DNA of 64,000 nt. Source: Gemmatimonadota bacterium (GTDB lineage Bacteria > Latescibacterota > UBA2968 > UBA8231). The stretch spans positions 1-64,000 of the forward strand of contig JABHFS010000115.1 in NCBI GenBank assembly GCA_018672475.1, in the 5' to 3' direction. Position 1 is the first letter of the stretch. Every line of letters begins with the position of its first letter. The translations under genes were made by a program, and so were the position numbers. The notes beneath the pieces were generated by a model, which saw only the letters and a list, made by a program, of their open reading frames with translations, was not told the DNA's origin and ran no database searches. This document shows positions 16,961 through 25,063 of this stretch, in pieces.

Positions 16961-17362
16961 CTACTGCGACCTGATGCCGCGTCGAAATAGCGATGATTTG
17001 AACTTTTCGGGATGGTGCGGGCCCAGTACAACCAGCTGACATTGTGGAAAGGCCTCAGCCAAACCGGGCGGACGGCCCTGGTCATAACCTAGAGCGATAA
17101 TATCCGGGGCGATATCGCTGACCACCCTCAATAAATTTTTTCCTTCATACCCCAGACGGACATCGTCGATTTGCGGCAGTTCCTGCAAGGCCAACTTTCG
17201 CTCTTCTTCCGTTTGGTCTGGGTAGTGTCCTTTAATGCGTTTCACATTTTCATCGCGGGCAACGACCACGAATAATTCGTCCCCCAGAGCCGCAGCCTGT
17301 TCAATAAAAGAAACATGGCCGGGGTGCAGATAATCGAATGTGCCACTGCATAACACGCGCAT
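16961..17362 (-). CDS. Cytidylyltransferase-like nucleotidyltransferase
   Basis: 133 residues of the HIGH-motif nucleotidyltransferase superfamily: CSGTFDYLHPGHVSFIEQA (residues 5-23) with the HxGH signature, VVVARDENVKRIKG, and EERKLALQEL. In size and motifs it resembles glycerol-3-phosphate cytidylyltransferase (TagD) and archaeal FAD synthase (RibL). A reaction joining CMP or AMP to a small phosphate ester is likely; the substrate cannot be told. It directly follows the SPOR lipoprotein gene (start 1 base from its stop side) and precedes the GNAT gene. Confidence 0.85.
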   Translation of the reverse strand: MRVLCSGTFDYLHPGHVSFIEQAAALGDELFVVVARDENVKRIKGHYPDQTEEERKLALQELPQIDDVRLGYEGKNLLRVVSDIAPDIIALGYDQGRPPGLAEAFPQCQLVVLGPHHPEKFKSSLFRRGIRSQ

Positions 17363-17827
17363 CTATTCTTCCGCCCTTTTATCGATCCAATACTCAACGC
17401 CGCGATCGGCCGCAAAAATACGACCGAAGCGCTCCGCGTCAGCAAGTTTAGTAAAATAACCTATTCTTACCCGCAAGCCTTCGGGACTCTTACTGCCATA
17501 CGCAGGATACCCTTCACTCTTTAGATCATGGACGATTCGCTCGGCATGTTTAACCTCCCGATAGACGCCGACCTGCACGGTGAATTGGCCATCGGGATCA
17601 AAAAAGACCGCAGCATTCGCCGGCTCGCCACTAAGATCAGCGGGAAGATCGACCGGGGTCAAATCCCCGCTTTCATTCGCCGGCGCTAGCACGACCAACT
17701 CAAAACGGCCATTATCCTCGGTCACCAACTCGTCCTCGCGGTCTATGCCCTCATCGGCACACCCACTGCATGCAAGCGCCAAGCAGACGGAGAAAATGCT
17801 ACTATTAAGGATTTTCGGTGGCTTCAA
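17363..17827 (-). CDS. SPOR-domain envelope protein, probable lipoprotein
   Basis: 154 residues. The N-terminus is a short signal sequence ending in LALACSGCADEG, with two candidate lipidation cysteines, neither in a perfect lipobox. A low-complexity acidic linker follows (residues ~25-75), then a SPOR domain (~76-150: FTVQVGVYREVKHAERIVHDL, VRIGYFTKLADAERF). SPOR domains bind denuded glycan strands of septal peptidoglycan, so a division-site role is likely. Its start overlaps the hemL stop by 4 bases. Confidence 0.82.
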   Translation of the reverse strand: MKPPKILNSSIFSVCLALACSGCADEGIDREDELVTEDNGRFELVVLAPANESGDLTPVDLPADLSGEPANAAVFFDPDGQFTVQVGVYREVKHAERIVHDLKSEGYPAYGSKSPEGLRVRIGYFTKLADAERFGRIFAADRGVEYWIDKRAEE

Positions 17828-19110
17828 TGTACTTCCTTGAGCGCCTCAAAATGCGCTCGGAGCGTTTCGTCAATGTCCAGATCGGTGTGTGCAAGCGAGG
17901 GAAACATACACTCGTATTGCGAGGGCGCCAGATATACGCCTCGGTCTAACATGGCCCAAAAATAACGATTAAATCGCTCTAAATCGACAGTGCCGACCGC
18001 CGCAAAATCACCGACGGCACCATCGGTGAAAAACATGCACAACATACCGCCGACACGATTGATCGCATAATCTAAACCGAGCTTGCGCAAATTCTCCGCC
18101 ATTCCGTCCGCCAAGCTCGCCGATATCCGTTCCAAGCGATCATATACGCCCGGCTCCGACAGCATCTTTAATTGCTCGAGACCTGCAGTCATCGCGAGGG
18201 GGTTGCCCGACAAAGTTCCCGCCTGGGAGACCTTCATTCCCAACGGGGACACATTCTCCATTATATCCCGCCGACCTCCATAGGCCGCCGCAGGTAACCC
18301 GCCTCCGACAATTTTGCCGAGACAAGTCAAATCGGGCGTTATGCCAAATCGCTCTTGCGCACCACCTAGCCCGACTCGAAACCCCGTGATGACCTCATCA
18401 AAAATAAGGACAATCCCCTCTTCGTCGGCGACCTGGCGCAACCCTGCCAGAAAACCATCGTGCGGTAAAACCGTGCCCATATTGCCCGCAACCGGTTCAA
18501 CGATAATCGCCGCAATTTCTGCGCTATTTTCCTTCGCCGCCTTCCGCACCGCTTCGATGTCATTATAGGCCACCGTCAGGGTCAAATCGGCGACTCCTTG
18601 CGGAATACCCGGACTATCGGGTGCCCCGAGCGTCAAAGCGGAAGACCCCGCCCGAATTAAAAAACTATCGCCGTGCCCGTGCCAGCATCCCTCAAACTTC
18701 AGCACCTTGTCGCGTCCGGTAAAGCCACGCGCCAAGCGCACAGCCGACATCGTCGCCTCGGTCCCCGAATTCACCATCCGTACCATATCAATCGATGGCA
18801 CGCTGGCAACGATGAGCTCGGCCAGTTCCGTTTCGACCTGGGTTGGAGCACCAAAACTAGTCCCCTTGCCGCAAGCTTCCTGCAAAGCACTGACCACACG
18901 CGGGTGGGCATGGCCCAATATGAGCGGCCCCCACGAACAGACATAGTCGATATACTCACGGCCGTCGATATCGTACAAATGCGAACCGACCCCTCGGTCG
19001 ATAAACCGAGGACCGCCGCCAACTGCACCATAAGCCCGGGCCGGGCTGTTCACTCCGCCGGGGATGACTTGTTGTGCTTGCGCGAATGCCGCTACTGAAC
19101 TAGTTTCCAC
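17824..19110 (-). CDS. hemL: Glutamate-1-semialdehyde 2,1-aminomutase
   Basis: The start is a GTG at 19110, placed by AAGGAG 6 bases upstream, and gives 428 residues, the usual HemL length; a frame extending to 19152 adds 14 residues containing that ribosome binding site. The enzyme converts glutamate-1-semialdehyde to 5-aminolevulinate in the C5 route to heme. Class III aminotransferase motifs are clear: PGGVNSPARA, VNSGTEATMSAVRLARG, the EPVAGNMG block, IFDEVITGFR, and PLP Lys in CLGKIVGGGLPAAAYGG. It heads a leftward transcript continuing into the SPOR gene. Confidence 0.97.
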   Translation of the reverse strand: METSSVAAFAQAQQVIPGGVNSPARAYGAVGGGPRFIDRGVGSHLYDIDGREYIDYVCSWGPLILGHAHPRVVSALQEACGKGTSFGAPTQVETELAELIVASVPSIDMVRMVNSGTEATMSAVRLARGFTGRDKVLKFEGCWHGHGDSFLIRAGSSALTLGAPDSPGIPQGVADLTLTVAYNDIEAVRKAAKENSAEIAAIIVEPVAGNMGTVLPHDGFLAGLRQVADEEGIVLIFDEVITGFRVGLGGAQERFGITPDLTCLGKIVGGGLPAAAYGGRRDIMENVSPLGMKVSQAGTLSGNPLAMTAGLEQLKMLSEPGVYDRLERISASLADGMAENLRKLGLDYAINRVGGMLCMFFTDGAVGDFAAVGTVDLERFNRYFWAMLDRGVYLAPSQYECMFPSLAHTDLDIDETLRAHFEALKEVH

Positions 19111-19205
19111 ACACCTCTCCTTGCACGCCAATAACGGACATTCAGCCCGCAAATGCTGCGTTTAGTTGTTGCTGATCAATAATAAGATATTGGAAGCGTG
19201 ATGCC

Positions 19206-19616
19206 ATGGCCAATCTGCTGATGATTGACGACAATCCGCAATCGCAGAAATACCTAGGTCGAATTATCCGCCATCGCACATCCCATGCGTTGGTTTTTGC
19301 CGGGGATGGGCCTGAGGGGATTGAAAAAATTGTCGAGCAACGTCCAGACTTGCTCTTTCTGGATCTCTTTCTGCCGGGCACCGATGGATTCGAGCTCTTC
19401 ACAACCCTGCGCAATCATCCGGCCACCCACAATGTTCCGATCATCATCCACACTGCCATCCCCTTCGACGATATCACACAAATCCGCCTGCGGCGGATAA
19501 CCCATGATGGACTAGTCGAATTCCCGATTGAGGCATCCGAACTCAATCGCTTGATCAACATCGCCCTCAAACGCAATTCCAGCCAAACTCAAAAGTGGGT
19601 CCCACCCAGCGCTTAG
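19206..19616 (+). CDS. Stand-alone response-regulator receiver
   Basis: 136 residues, a single CheY-like receiver. The acidic pair is Asp8-Asp9, the phosphorylated Asp is Asp53 in LLFLDLFLPGTDG, and the switch Thr is Thr83 (IIHTA). The conserved Lys that contacts the phosphoryl group, normally in a KP pair, is Phe106 here (VEFPIEASEL). That change usually weakens phosphate-dependent switching. There is no output domain. The gene is divergent from hemL and convergent with the FliN-type gene, whose stop is 1 base away. No histidine kinase is in the window. Confidence 0.88.
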   Translation: MANLLMIDDNPQSQKYLGRIIRHRTSHALVFAGDGPEGIEKIVEQRPDLLFLDLFLPGTDGFELFTTLRNHPATHNVPIIIHTAIPFDDITQIRLRRITHDGLVEFPIEASELNRLINIALKRNSSQTQKWVPPSA

Positions 19617-19617
19617 T

Positions 19618-20250
19618 CTATTCCGACTCGGTTCGCTGGGTATCCGGGTTGAGATGCAAACTGGTGATGCGCACAGCCATCAAATCTGTCACCACCACGA
19701 CTTCGCCGGTGGCAAAAAGTCGGCCGTTTACGCGAATATCAAAGGGCTCACCCGCGAGTTTCTCCAATTCAATGACATCTTGCTCTTTTAGATCAGCCAG
19801 CTGGTGTACCGACATTTCTTTACGTCCCAGTTCAACCGAAACTTGCACCACCACATTATTGAGCAGGTCCGGTTTTTTATTGACTTTGGGTACGGCCTGT
19901 TCCAGCTGGGAAAAACGCACGGCAGAAATCCGGTCGGCATCCTCACTTTCTTCAAGAACATGCCCTCCTTCTTCCCACGCTTGCAGTGCCTCTTCAACAC
20001 CCGTATCACCGGCAAGGCCGTCGTCGATATGAGAATTTTCTTCCTCTAGCTGGGTCGCTAGGTGATCCGCACTACCGAATGCGTCATCCTTGGCCTCGAT
20101 CTCAGCCTTGGCCTCGATCTCAGTCTCAGCCTTGATCTCAGCTTCAGCCTCGATCTCGGTCTCGGTCTCAACATCCCCCATCGCCATTTCCATATCCGCA
20201 TCTTCAGCGGATAATTTCTCGGCTTCGGAAAAACCTTCAGATTCCGTCAT
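19618..20250 (-). CDS. FliN/SpoA-domain protein with acidic repeat N-terminus
   Basis: 210 residues. The C-terminal ~80 residues form a SpoA (FliN/FliM C-terminal) domain: NNVVVQVSVELGRKEMSV, ELEKLAGEPFDIRVNGRL, and ATGEVVVVTDLMAVRITSL. FliN forms part of the flagellar switch C-ring; homologues form type III secretion cytoplasmic rings. The first ~120 residues are almost entirely Glu, Ala, Asp and Thr in short repeats (EIEAEAEIKAE pattern). No other flagellar or secretion gene lies in the window. The adjacent CheY-like receiver ends one base away in the opposite direction, a suggestive pairing of a switch protein and a receiver. Confidence 0.85.
   Translation of the reverse strand: MTESEGFSEAEKLSAEDADMEMAMGDVETETEIEAEAEIKAETEIEAKAEIEAKDDAFGSADHLATQLEEENSHIDDGLAGDTGVEEALQAWEEGGHVLEESEDADRISAVRFSQLEQAVPKVNKKPDLLNNVVVQVSVELGRKEMSVHQLADLKEQDVIELEKLAGEPFDIRVNGRLFATGEVVVVTDLMAVRITSLHLNPDTQRTESE
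20088..20170. repeat. Degenerate 6/12-bp repeat in FliN-type gene
   Basis: Units of the type cctcgatctcag or gtctca are repeated about a dozen times over ~80 bases. On the coding (minus) strand they give alternating acidic and Ala/Ile/Thr residues. All are in frame. Copy number could change by slippage without breaking the protein. Confidence 0.85.
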
Positions 20251-20319
20251 GCCCTCGCCTTTATTTCACGATCTGGCTCATAGACCAAAATACAACATAG
20301 GATTTTAAAAATCAAACCC

Positions 20320-21330
20320 TTAGACATCCCACCCGACCTGTAAAAGCTCGGGATCAATCTCTTCCAAGCGTTCGAGAATTAACAAGCGATATTTCCGACC
20401 TTGTTCCTGTAAACCTAGGACCGCAAGAACGACAAAGGGGAAATTCATCTCCTCTATTAGGCCAATATAACGATCAAAATGCTCAACTTGCATAATCGCT
20501 ACCCCACCAAAACGCAATATACGTGCCAATTCGGTAAGCTCTGCAACCGGATCCCCTGCCGCAAAACCGAGTACATAATCGATTAAACCGGCTTTTAAAG
20601 GCAGCTGACCTCGAATCGCTACTACCCCATTTTGTATTTTCGCCCCGTGTCTCTGCTCGGGCAAAAGCCCCAAAAGCAATCGAGGCCTGAAGAGTTCGTC
20701 TATAGCCGACAACTCGTCGGAATCGCGCCGCGCCCAAAGAACGCGTGCATCGCTTTGCATCGCCAATAATCGAGCAAGACAATACGCTACGGCACGACTG
20801 CCTGTATTACCCTCACCCAAACGCAAAACCAACAAGGCCCTATGGCCTGTAAGTTGCAGGTGAAAGCGCAACAGACGGCTTCCACTACCTTCGCGCAAAC
20901 CGTGTTTTTTGCGCAATATATCACGGACTGCGTGCACGACTTCCGCATTGCTAAAGCGATACCGGCCTTGCAAGGTTACACTGAGCGCAAATGCACCAGT
21001 ATCGACCTCACCGGGCTGCGCACGCGCGAGGCTTTGCACCGCCGCAAGATCAATACGCTCCACCCTCTCACAGATACTCTTAAGCCCAGGTTGTCCGACG
21101 GTTACACGATGCATCTCGCAAATCAACCCCGCTAAATGCGAAGCAGAATGCAAATCCAACAACTGCAAAGGGCTACGGCGGTAGGTAAAGAAGATCTGGC
21201 CGAAACGGCCACCGGGCTCGACATTGACCCCATCCAGATGAACAGCCACCTCGCGCAACTCATCAAGAGCGACCTCTTCCAAACCGCTGGGTACCGTTAG
21301 CATATATCGATAAATTTTGTCCGCCGTCAT
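20320..21330 (-). CDS. THUMP-domain protein with degenerate methyltransferase part
   Basis: 336 residues. Residues ~40-165 resemble a THUMP RNA-binding domain: FALSVTLQGRYRFSNAEVVHAV, an ILRKKHGL helix, and RFHLQLTGHRALLVLRLG. This is the arrangement of the TrmN/Trm14/RlmL group, where a Rossmann methyltransferase that makes N2-methylguanosine follows. Here the C-terminal part lacks both the glycine-rich SAM loop and the NPPY/DPPY catalytic tetrad, though a FAAGDPVAELTELARILRFGGVAIM stretch keeps the later part of the fold. It may bind tRNA or rRNA without methylating it. The start overlaps the YfmH-like gene by 4 bases. Confidence 0.65.
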   Translation of the reverse strand: MTADKIYRYMLTVPSGLEEVALDELREVAVHLDGVNVEPGGRFGQIFFTYRRSPLQLLDLHSASHLAGLICEMHRVTVGQPGLKSICERVERIDLAAVQSLARAQPGEVDTGAFALSVTLQGRYRFSNAEVVHAVRDILRKKHGLREGSGSRLLRFHLQLTGHRALLVLRLGEGNTGSRAVAYCLARLLAMQSDARVLWARRDSDELSAIDELFRPRLLLGLLPEQRHGAKIQNGVVAIRGQLPLKAGLIDYVLGFAAGDPVAELTELARILRFGGVAIMQVEHFDRYIGLIEEMNFPFVVLAVLGLQEQGRKYRLLILERLEEIDPELLQVGWDV

Positions 21331-22616
21331 CCAACAAGCCCCTTGGGGTGAATATGCACGGACGCCATTGGCCCAACAGACAGGCAGCGCTGCAGGGCCT
21401 GCTGCACATGCTCAACGGCAATGTCTTCATAAACATCGAAATAATCCCAAGGCTCGGCCCCGTTGCCCACTGCCGAACAAAGCAAATCCGCAATTTCTTC
21501 GACTTGCTCACACGAGCGCACCAATTGACCGTAGGCTTTGTGTTTGGCACGACGAAAATCCCCTTCGACTTGGCCTTCGATCCGGCTTAATGTCGCTTCG
21601 ACCACCTCGGCCAATCGCTTCCCGTGCTCAGTATAGCCCCCTAAGGCGCAAAAGAAAAAACTCGGCTCTGCATATACTTCGGCACCGAAATCATCACCGA
21701 CATTTAGCCCTTCGCCATAGTGCTCAGCAAAGAAATCACTCGCCGGCCCAAAGGCAATATCCAGCGCCAACTCAAACGCCAGTTCCCTCTGGAGCAATTC
21801 ACGCCCCGTTCTCACGGCACGGTCTTCGGCAAAAAAGAAAAGGGAGTAAGGCCGGTTAATAGGCAGTTGTAGACCTACAGACGTCTGCAGCGCCGGGAAA
21901 GTAAACGGCCTAGGCGTGCGCTCCCATACCGTCTCGCCACACGGATACTTCCGCAGGTTACCCTCTACCGAGTCGGCGATTTCTCTATAATTGAAATCAC
22001 CGCAAAGAAATAGCGCCATGTGTTGGGGACGATAAAAAGCGCCATAGGCCGCTCTCAAGATATCTATGTCGATCGCGGCTATGGTTTCGGCCGTACCGGC
22101 CATATCCAGCGCCATAGGCACTTCACCATAAAGCCCCCTAAGCCCATGCATAAAACCCATCCATTCCGGATCGTCACTTCCAGAGTACAACTCGCGCGCA
22201 ATGACCTCGCGCTCGCGATCGACTCCAACGGTTGAGATCTCGAAGTCTAATACTAATTCGAACAGCAAATCGAGATTAGCTAAGAAATTATCAACACAGG
22301 TCAGAGAGAAAACGGTCGCGGTAAAACTGGTGCTGGCGTTGACATCACCGCCGAGCGCGTTGAAGCGGTCGGATATGTCACCGTCGTTCTTCTCAAAAAG
22401 ACGATGCTCTATAAAATGAGCGGTCCCCGGCGGCAAATCCATTGTCTGCCCTGTCGACAAGGCGGACAACTGCACATCAACCGAACCAAAATCCACACAG
22501 AGCACGGCCGCTTTCTGTCTGCTTAGCGAACGCGGAACAGCCCATAGATCGAATCCGTCCCCGATACGATCATGATACACTTCTTCCCCTATGCGCGGAT
22601 CGACCGTTTTATTCAT
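21327..22616 (-). CDS. M16 family peptidase, YfmH type
   Basis: 429 residues of the M16 (insulinase/pitrilysin) family with an intact inverted zinc motif HFIEH (residues 67-71) and the distal Glu in the REREVIARE helix (~residue 135-143). Domain 1 is zinc-bearing, domain 2 is the inactive half. It is paired with the next upstream gene, which lacks the motif, as in YfmH/YfmF of Bacillus (annotated as linked to elongation factor P modification) and AlbF/AlbE. Starts and stops overlap by 4 bases, so both subunits are made together. Probable role: processing of a peptide or protein in a heterodimeric clamshell protease. The substrate is unknown. Confidence 0.88.
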   Translation of the reverse strand: MNKTVDPRIGEEVYHDRIGDGFDLWAVPRSLSRQKAAVLCVDFGSVDVQLSALSTGQTMDLPPGTAHFIEHRLFEKNDGDISDRFNALGGDVNASTSFTATVFSLTCVDNFLANLDLLFELVLDFEISTVGVDREREVIARELYSGSDDPEWMGFMHGLRGLYGEVPMALDMAGTAETIAAIDIDILRAAYGAFYRPQHMALFLCGDFNYREIADSVEGNLRKYPCGETVWERTPRPFTFPALQTSVGLQLPINRPYSLFFFAEDRAVRTGRELLQRELAFELALDIAFGPASDFFAEHYGEGLNVGDDFGAEVYAEPSFFFCALGGYTEHGKRLAEVVEATLSRIEGQVEGDFRRAKHKAYGQLVRSCEQVEEIADLLCSAVGNGAEPWDYFDVYEDIAVEHVQQALQRCLSVGPMASVHIHPKGLVG

Positions 22617-23914
22617 ATCGCGATCTTCGCTCCCACCCCACCGTGCAGCAGATAAGCCGTATCGGCCTTGAGATGGTTAGCGACCCGCACTAGATCATCG
22701 ATTCCGACCTGTTCGACGCTTCGCCACAACTTTTCAGGTGATTGGCCGCCACCGACCAAACCCTCTCGAAGCTGAAAGCGAAAAAAAACTTCGCGGTCCT
22801 CTGCGATCCCCAACAACCGCGCCTGCAACAAAGACCGAGCTGATTCGATTTCAAAATTCTCGATATAGCCCCGACGCAGCGATTCTATTTGCCGCTCGAC
22901 AATAGTTTTTGCCCGATGGTAGGTCGCAGACTCTATGGCTGCGACAACAAAGAGTAAACCGCTCAGCGCTTCGACATGGGAAGCGGCATAATAACATAAG
23001 CCCTCTTCCTCCCGAAGATGCTTGAACAAGCGCGATTGGCCATCGCCCCCCAAAACCAAATTCAAAAGAACCAGAGCGGGATAATCCTCCATCCCGTAGA
23101 GGATTGAGGTGCGATATCCAAGTACCATTTGCGCTTGTTGCAACTCTTGAAATTCGAAGATTTCCCGTGCTGGGCCGAGAAAAGGTTTTATCCGCGGTTG
23201 TACAACAGAATCAGGCTCGTGTCGTTCCCAGTTTATAAAACCCTCGAAGGTCGCTTGCATATATTCGGGATCGAAGTCACCGCTGACAAAGACGTCGATG
23301 CGGTTCGACTCAAGCAGCCCCCGATGAAAATCGAGCAGTTGCCCGGCGTCTACGGCAGCAAAATCTCCCGGGTCGCCAAAGGCAGACAAGGCGATTGATT
23401 CCCCACGGCACATTTCCTCAATACACCGCTGCTGTGCATACTCAGTCTTATCGTTAAAGGAATCCAAAATCTGGCGGGAGAGAAAGTGTTTTTCCTGGCT
23501 TAGGTAGTCGGGTTTGAATTGCCTGCCGTCTCCTGCGGGAGCGAGCAGGATTTCGCGAAGAAAAAGCAGTCCCCGCGAAAAAATACCCTTATCGGAATTG
23601 GCGAGGTATTTCTCATCGATGAGTTCAAGGCATAAACGTATAAACTGATATTCACCCAGCTTATCCACTACAGCGTAATAATGCGCCCCGTAGAGTTCAT
23701 CGATAAAGCGATTGAGACTTTGCAGATCGGGAAGACTACGGGTGCCCCGCTCCAATAGACGGCTGATTAAAGCCAATCGTGAATTGCGGCCCTGGCGGAG
23801 TTGCTCCCCGATACAGATATCTATTCTGACGGTTTTATATAACGGGACGCGATGCAAATGTAAAAAAACGCCGGTGGCGAGTGGAATATGGGTTAATTCG
23901 CCAGCTGGCTGCAT
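22613..23914 (-). CDS. M16-like non-catalytic partner, YfmF type
   Basis: 433 residues of the M16 fold without HxxEH: the equivalent early region reads LALISRLLERGTRSL. A conserved second-domain stretch with LLNLVLGGDGQSRLFKHLREEEGLCYYA gives the family. In M16 heterodimers the inactive subunit supplies the arginine-tyrosine substrate-grip near the C-terminal half (REEEGLCYY here). It is immediately upstream of the active YfmH-type gene and overlaps it. Together they should form an alpha-beta protease. Confidence 0.85.
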   Translation of the reverse strand: MQPAGELTHIPLATGVFLHLHRVPLYKTVRIDICIGEQLRQGRNSRLALISRLLERGTRSLPDLQSLNRFIDELYGAHYYAVVDKLGEYQFIRLCLELIDEKYLANSDKGIFSRGLLFLREILLAPAGDGRQFKPDYLSQEKHFLSRQILDSFNDKTEYAQQRCIEEMCRGESIALSAFGDPGDFAAVDAGQLLDFHRGLLESNRIDVFVSGDFDPEYMQATFEGFINWERHEPDSVVQPRIKPFLGPAREIFEFQELQQAQMVLGYRTSILYGMEDYPALVLLNLVLGGDGQSRLFKHLREEEGLCYYAASHVEALSGLLFVVAAIESATYHRAKTIVERQIESLRRGYIENFEIESARSLLQARLLGIAEDREVFFRFQLREGLVGGGQSPEKLWRSVEQVGIDDLVRVANHLKADTAYLLHGGVGAKIAI

Positions 23915-23931
23915 CTGAGACTTCTACCTCA

Positions 23932-25053
23932 TTATTGATTTACTCTCCCGTATTCGCCCAACTCGTAAAATGAAACGTGCTGGAAACCGGCAAAATTGGG
24001 GGATAGCCTGTAGGCCCCGTCTCTCTCGACGAGGAAACCGCCCCGCGTCATCCCCTCGAGCACCACCTCGAGGAATGTCGGCGAATAGCGCAAAGAAGGA
24101 TCGATGTGCTGTGACCCCTCCTGTAAAGCACGCAACTGTTCCCAACTAAAATACGCATCTAACGCTGGTTGTAAATCCTCGTTGAAGAATAGATATAATA
24201 TGCCGATTTGCGGCGGAGACAGAAACCGCACTAGATCGCCCTGTAATACCCAGAGCCCGCCAAAGCGGCGGCTCGCGCGTTCGTAGTCCTTCAGACGCAC
24301 ATACCGACTTCGATCGCGACGAAAATCTACGGGGTCAACGAATTCTGGACACACCTCAGTATAGCCTTCGATATAAGCTTCGACCCCCCGGTCAGCACGA
24401 TCCCCAGTATAACAAAAATCCAGCTTGGGCACGGGCCCGTCCGCCTTTTCTGGGCGGACGTAGAACTTGTGGTTTTCATAACGCCCAACTTCCTGGTGCA
24501 GATGGCGTTGGACCTGTTCTATATTATCGCGATGAGCGCTGTGGTAGAGCCCATCTTCACGCAGGTATTGCACCACACTTTGGAATACAGTGCAATGTCC
24601 CAATTCGAGCAAATTCTGTTCTCGACTGAGAAACGCACACTCCTCTTTAAAGGCTTCTACATACGCCTGCCGAATCAATTCGCGCTCTTGCGGCCTATCA
24701 CTGGCATTGGGGAAACCCATTAAAATGCGTTCTACCGGCCCAGAGCCCAGCCCCTTGGCGCAAGCTTCGCGAAAAAACTCGAACGCGTTTTGCACCAGCC
24801 CCTTACGTCGCCCCTGCCGCAAAGAAAGCCGCCCAACCTCCATCCTTGTGGCGACTCCGATTCCCTGCACGTCGGTCTGCAGGCGTGCCTTGCCGCCATA
24901 GGAACCGAGCATCCAAGTGGATTGCGCGTATTCACCAGCGAGCACATCAAAATCGTTGCGAATGCGGCGCGTGAACTTGAAATGCGCACTAGGTTCGCAG
25001 TGGGCGGTGATATCGAAAATAACAGGCATTGCATTGCGTTTATCCATAATCAT
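23932..25053 (-). CDS. Conserved-looking hypothetical protein, 373 aa
   Basis: The ATG at 25053 has TAGGAG 7 bases upstream and gives 373 residues. A longer frame to 25233 overlaps the ABC exporter gene and is rejected. There is no signal peptide or membrane span. Distinct segments include PVIFDITAHCEPSAHFKFTR, HFKFTRRIRNDFDVLAGEY, SYGGKARLQTDVQGIG, and a C-terminal part that looks like winged-helix segments (FLEVVLEGMTRGGFLVERDG; LSPPQIGILYLFF). I recognise no family. It lies between the exporter and the M16 pair on one strand with gaps of 10 and 17 bases, so it should function with them. A radical-SAM or ThiF-type maturation enzyme would be expected in an Alb-like peptide operon, but I see no such motif. 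Confidence 0.8.
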   Translation of the reverse strand: MIMDKRNAMPVIFDITAHCEPSAHFKFTRRIRNDFDVLAGEYAQSTWMLGSYGGKARLQTDVQGIGVATRMEVGRLSLRQGRRKGLVQNAFEFFREACAKGLGSGPVERILMGFPNASDRPQERELIRQAYVEAFKEECAFLSREQNLLELGHCTVFQSVVQYLREDGLYHSAHRDNIEQVQRHLHQEVGRYENHKFYVRPEKADGPVPKLDFCYTGDRADRGVEAYIEGYTEVCPEFVDPVDFRRDRSRYVRLKDYERASRRFGGLWVLQGDLVRFLSPPQIGILYLFFNEDLQPALDAYFSWEQLRALQEGSQHIDPSLRYSPTFLEVVLEGMTRGGFLVERDGAYRLSPNFAGFQHVSFYELGEYGRVNQ

Positions 25054-25063
25054 AACATTTCTC

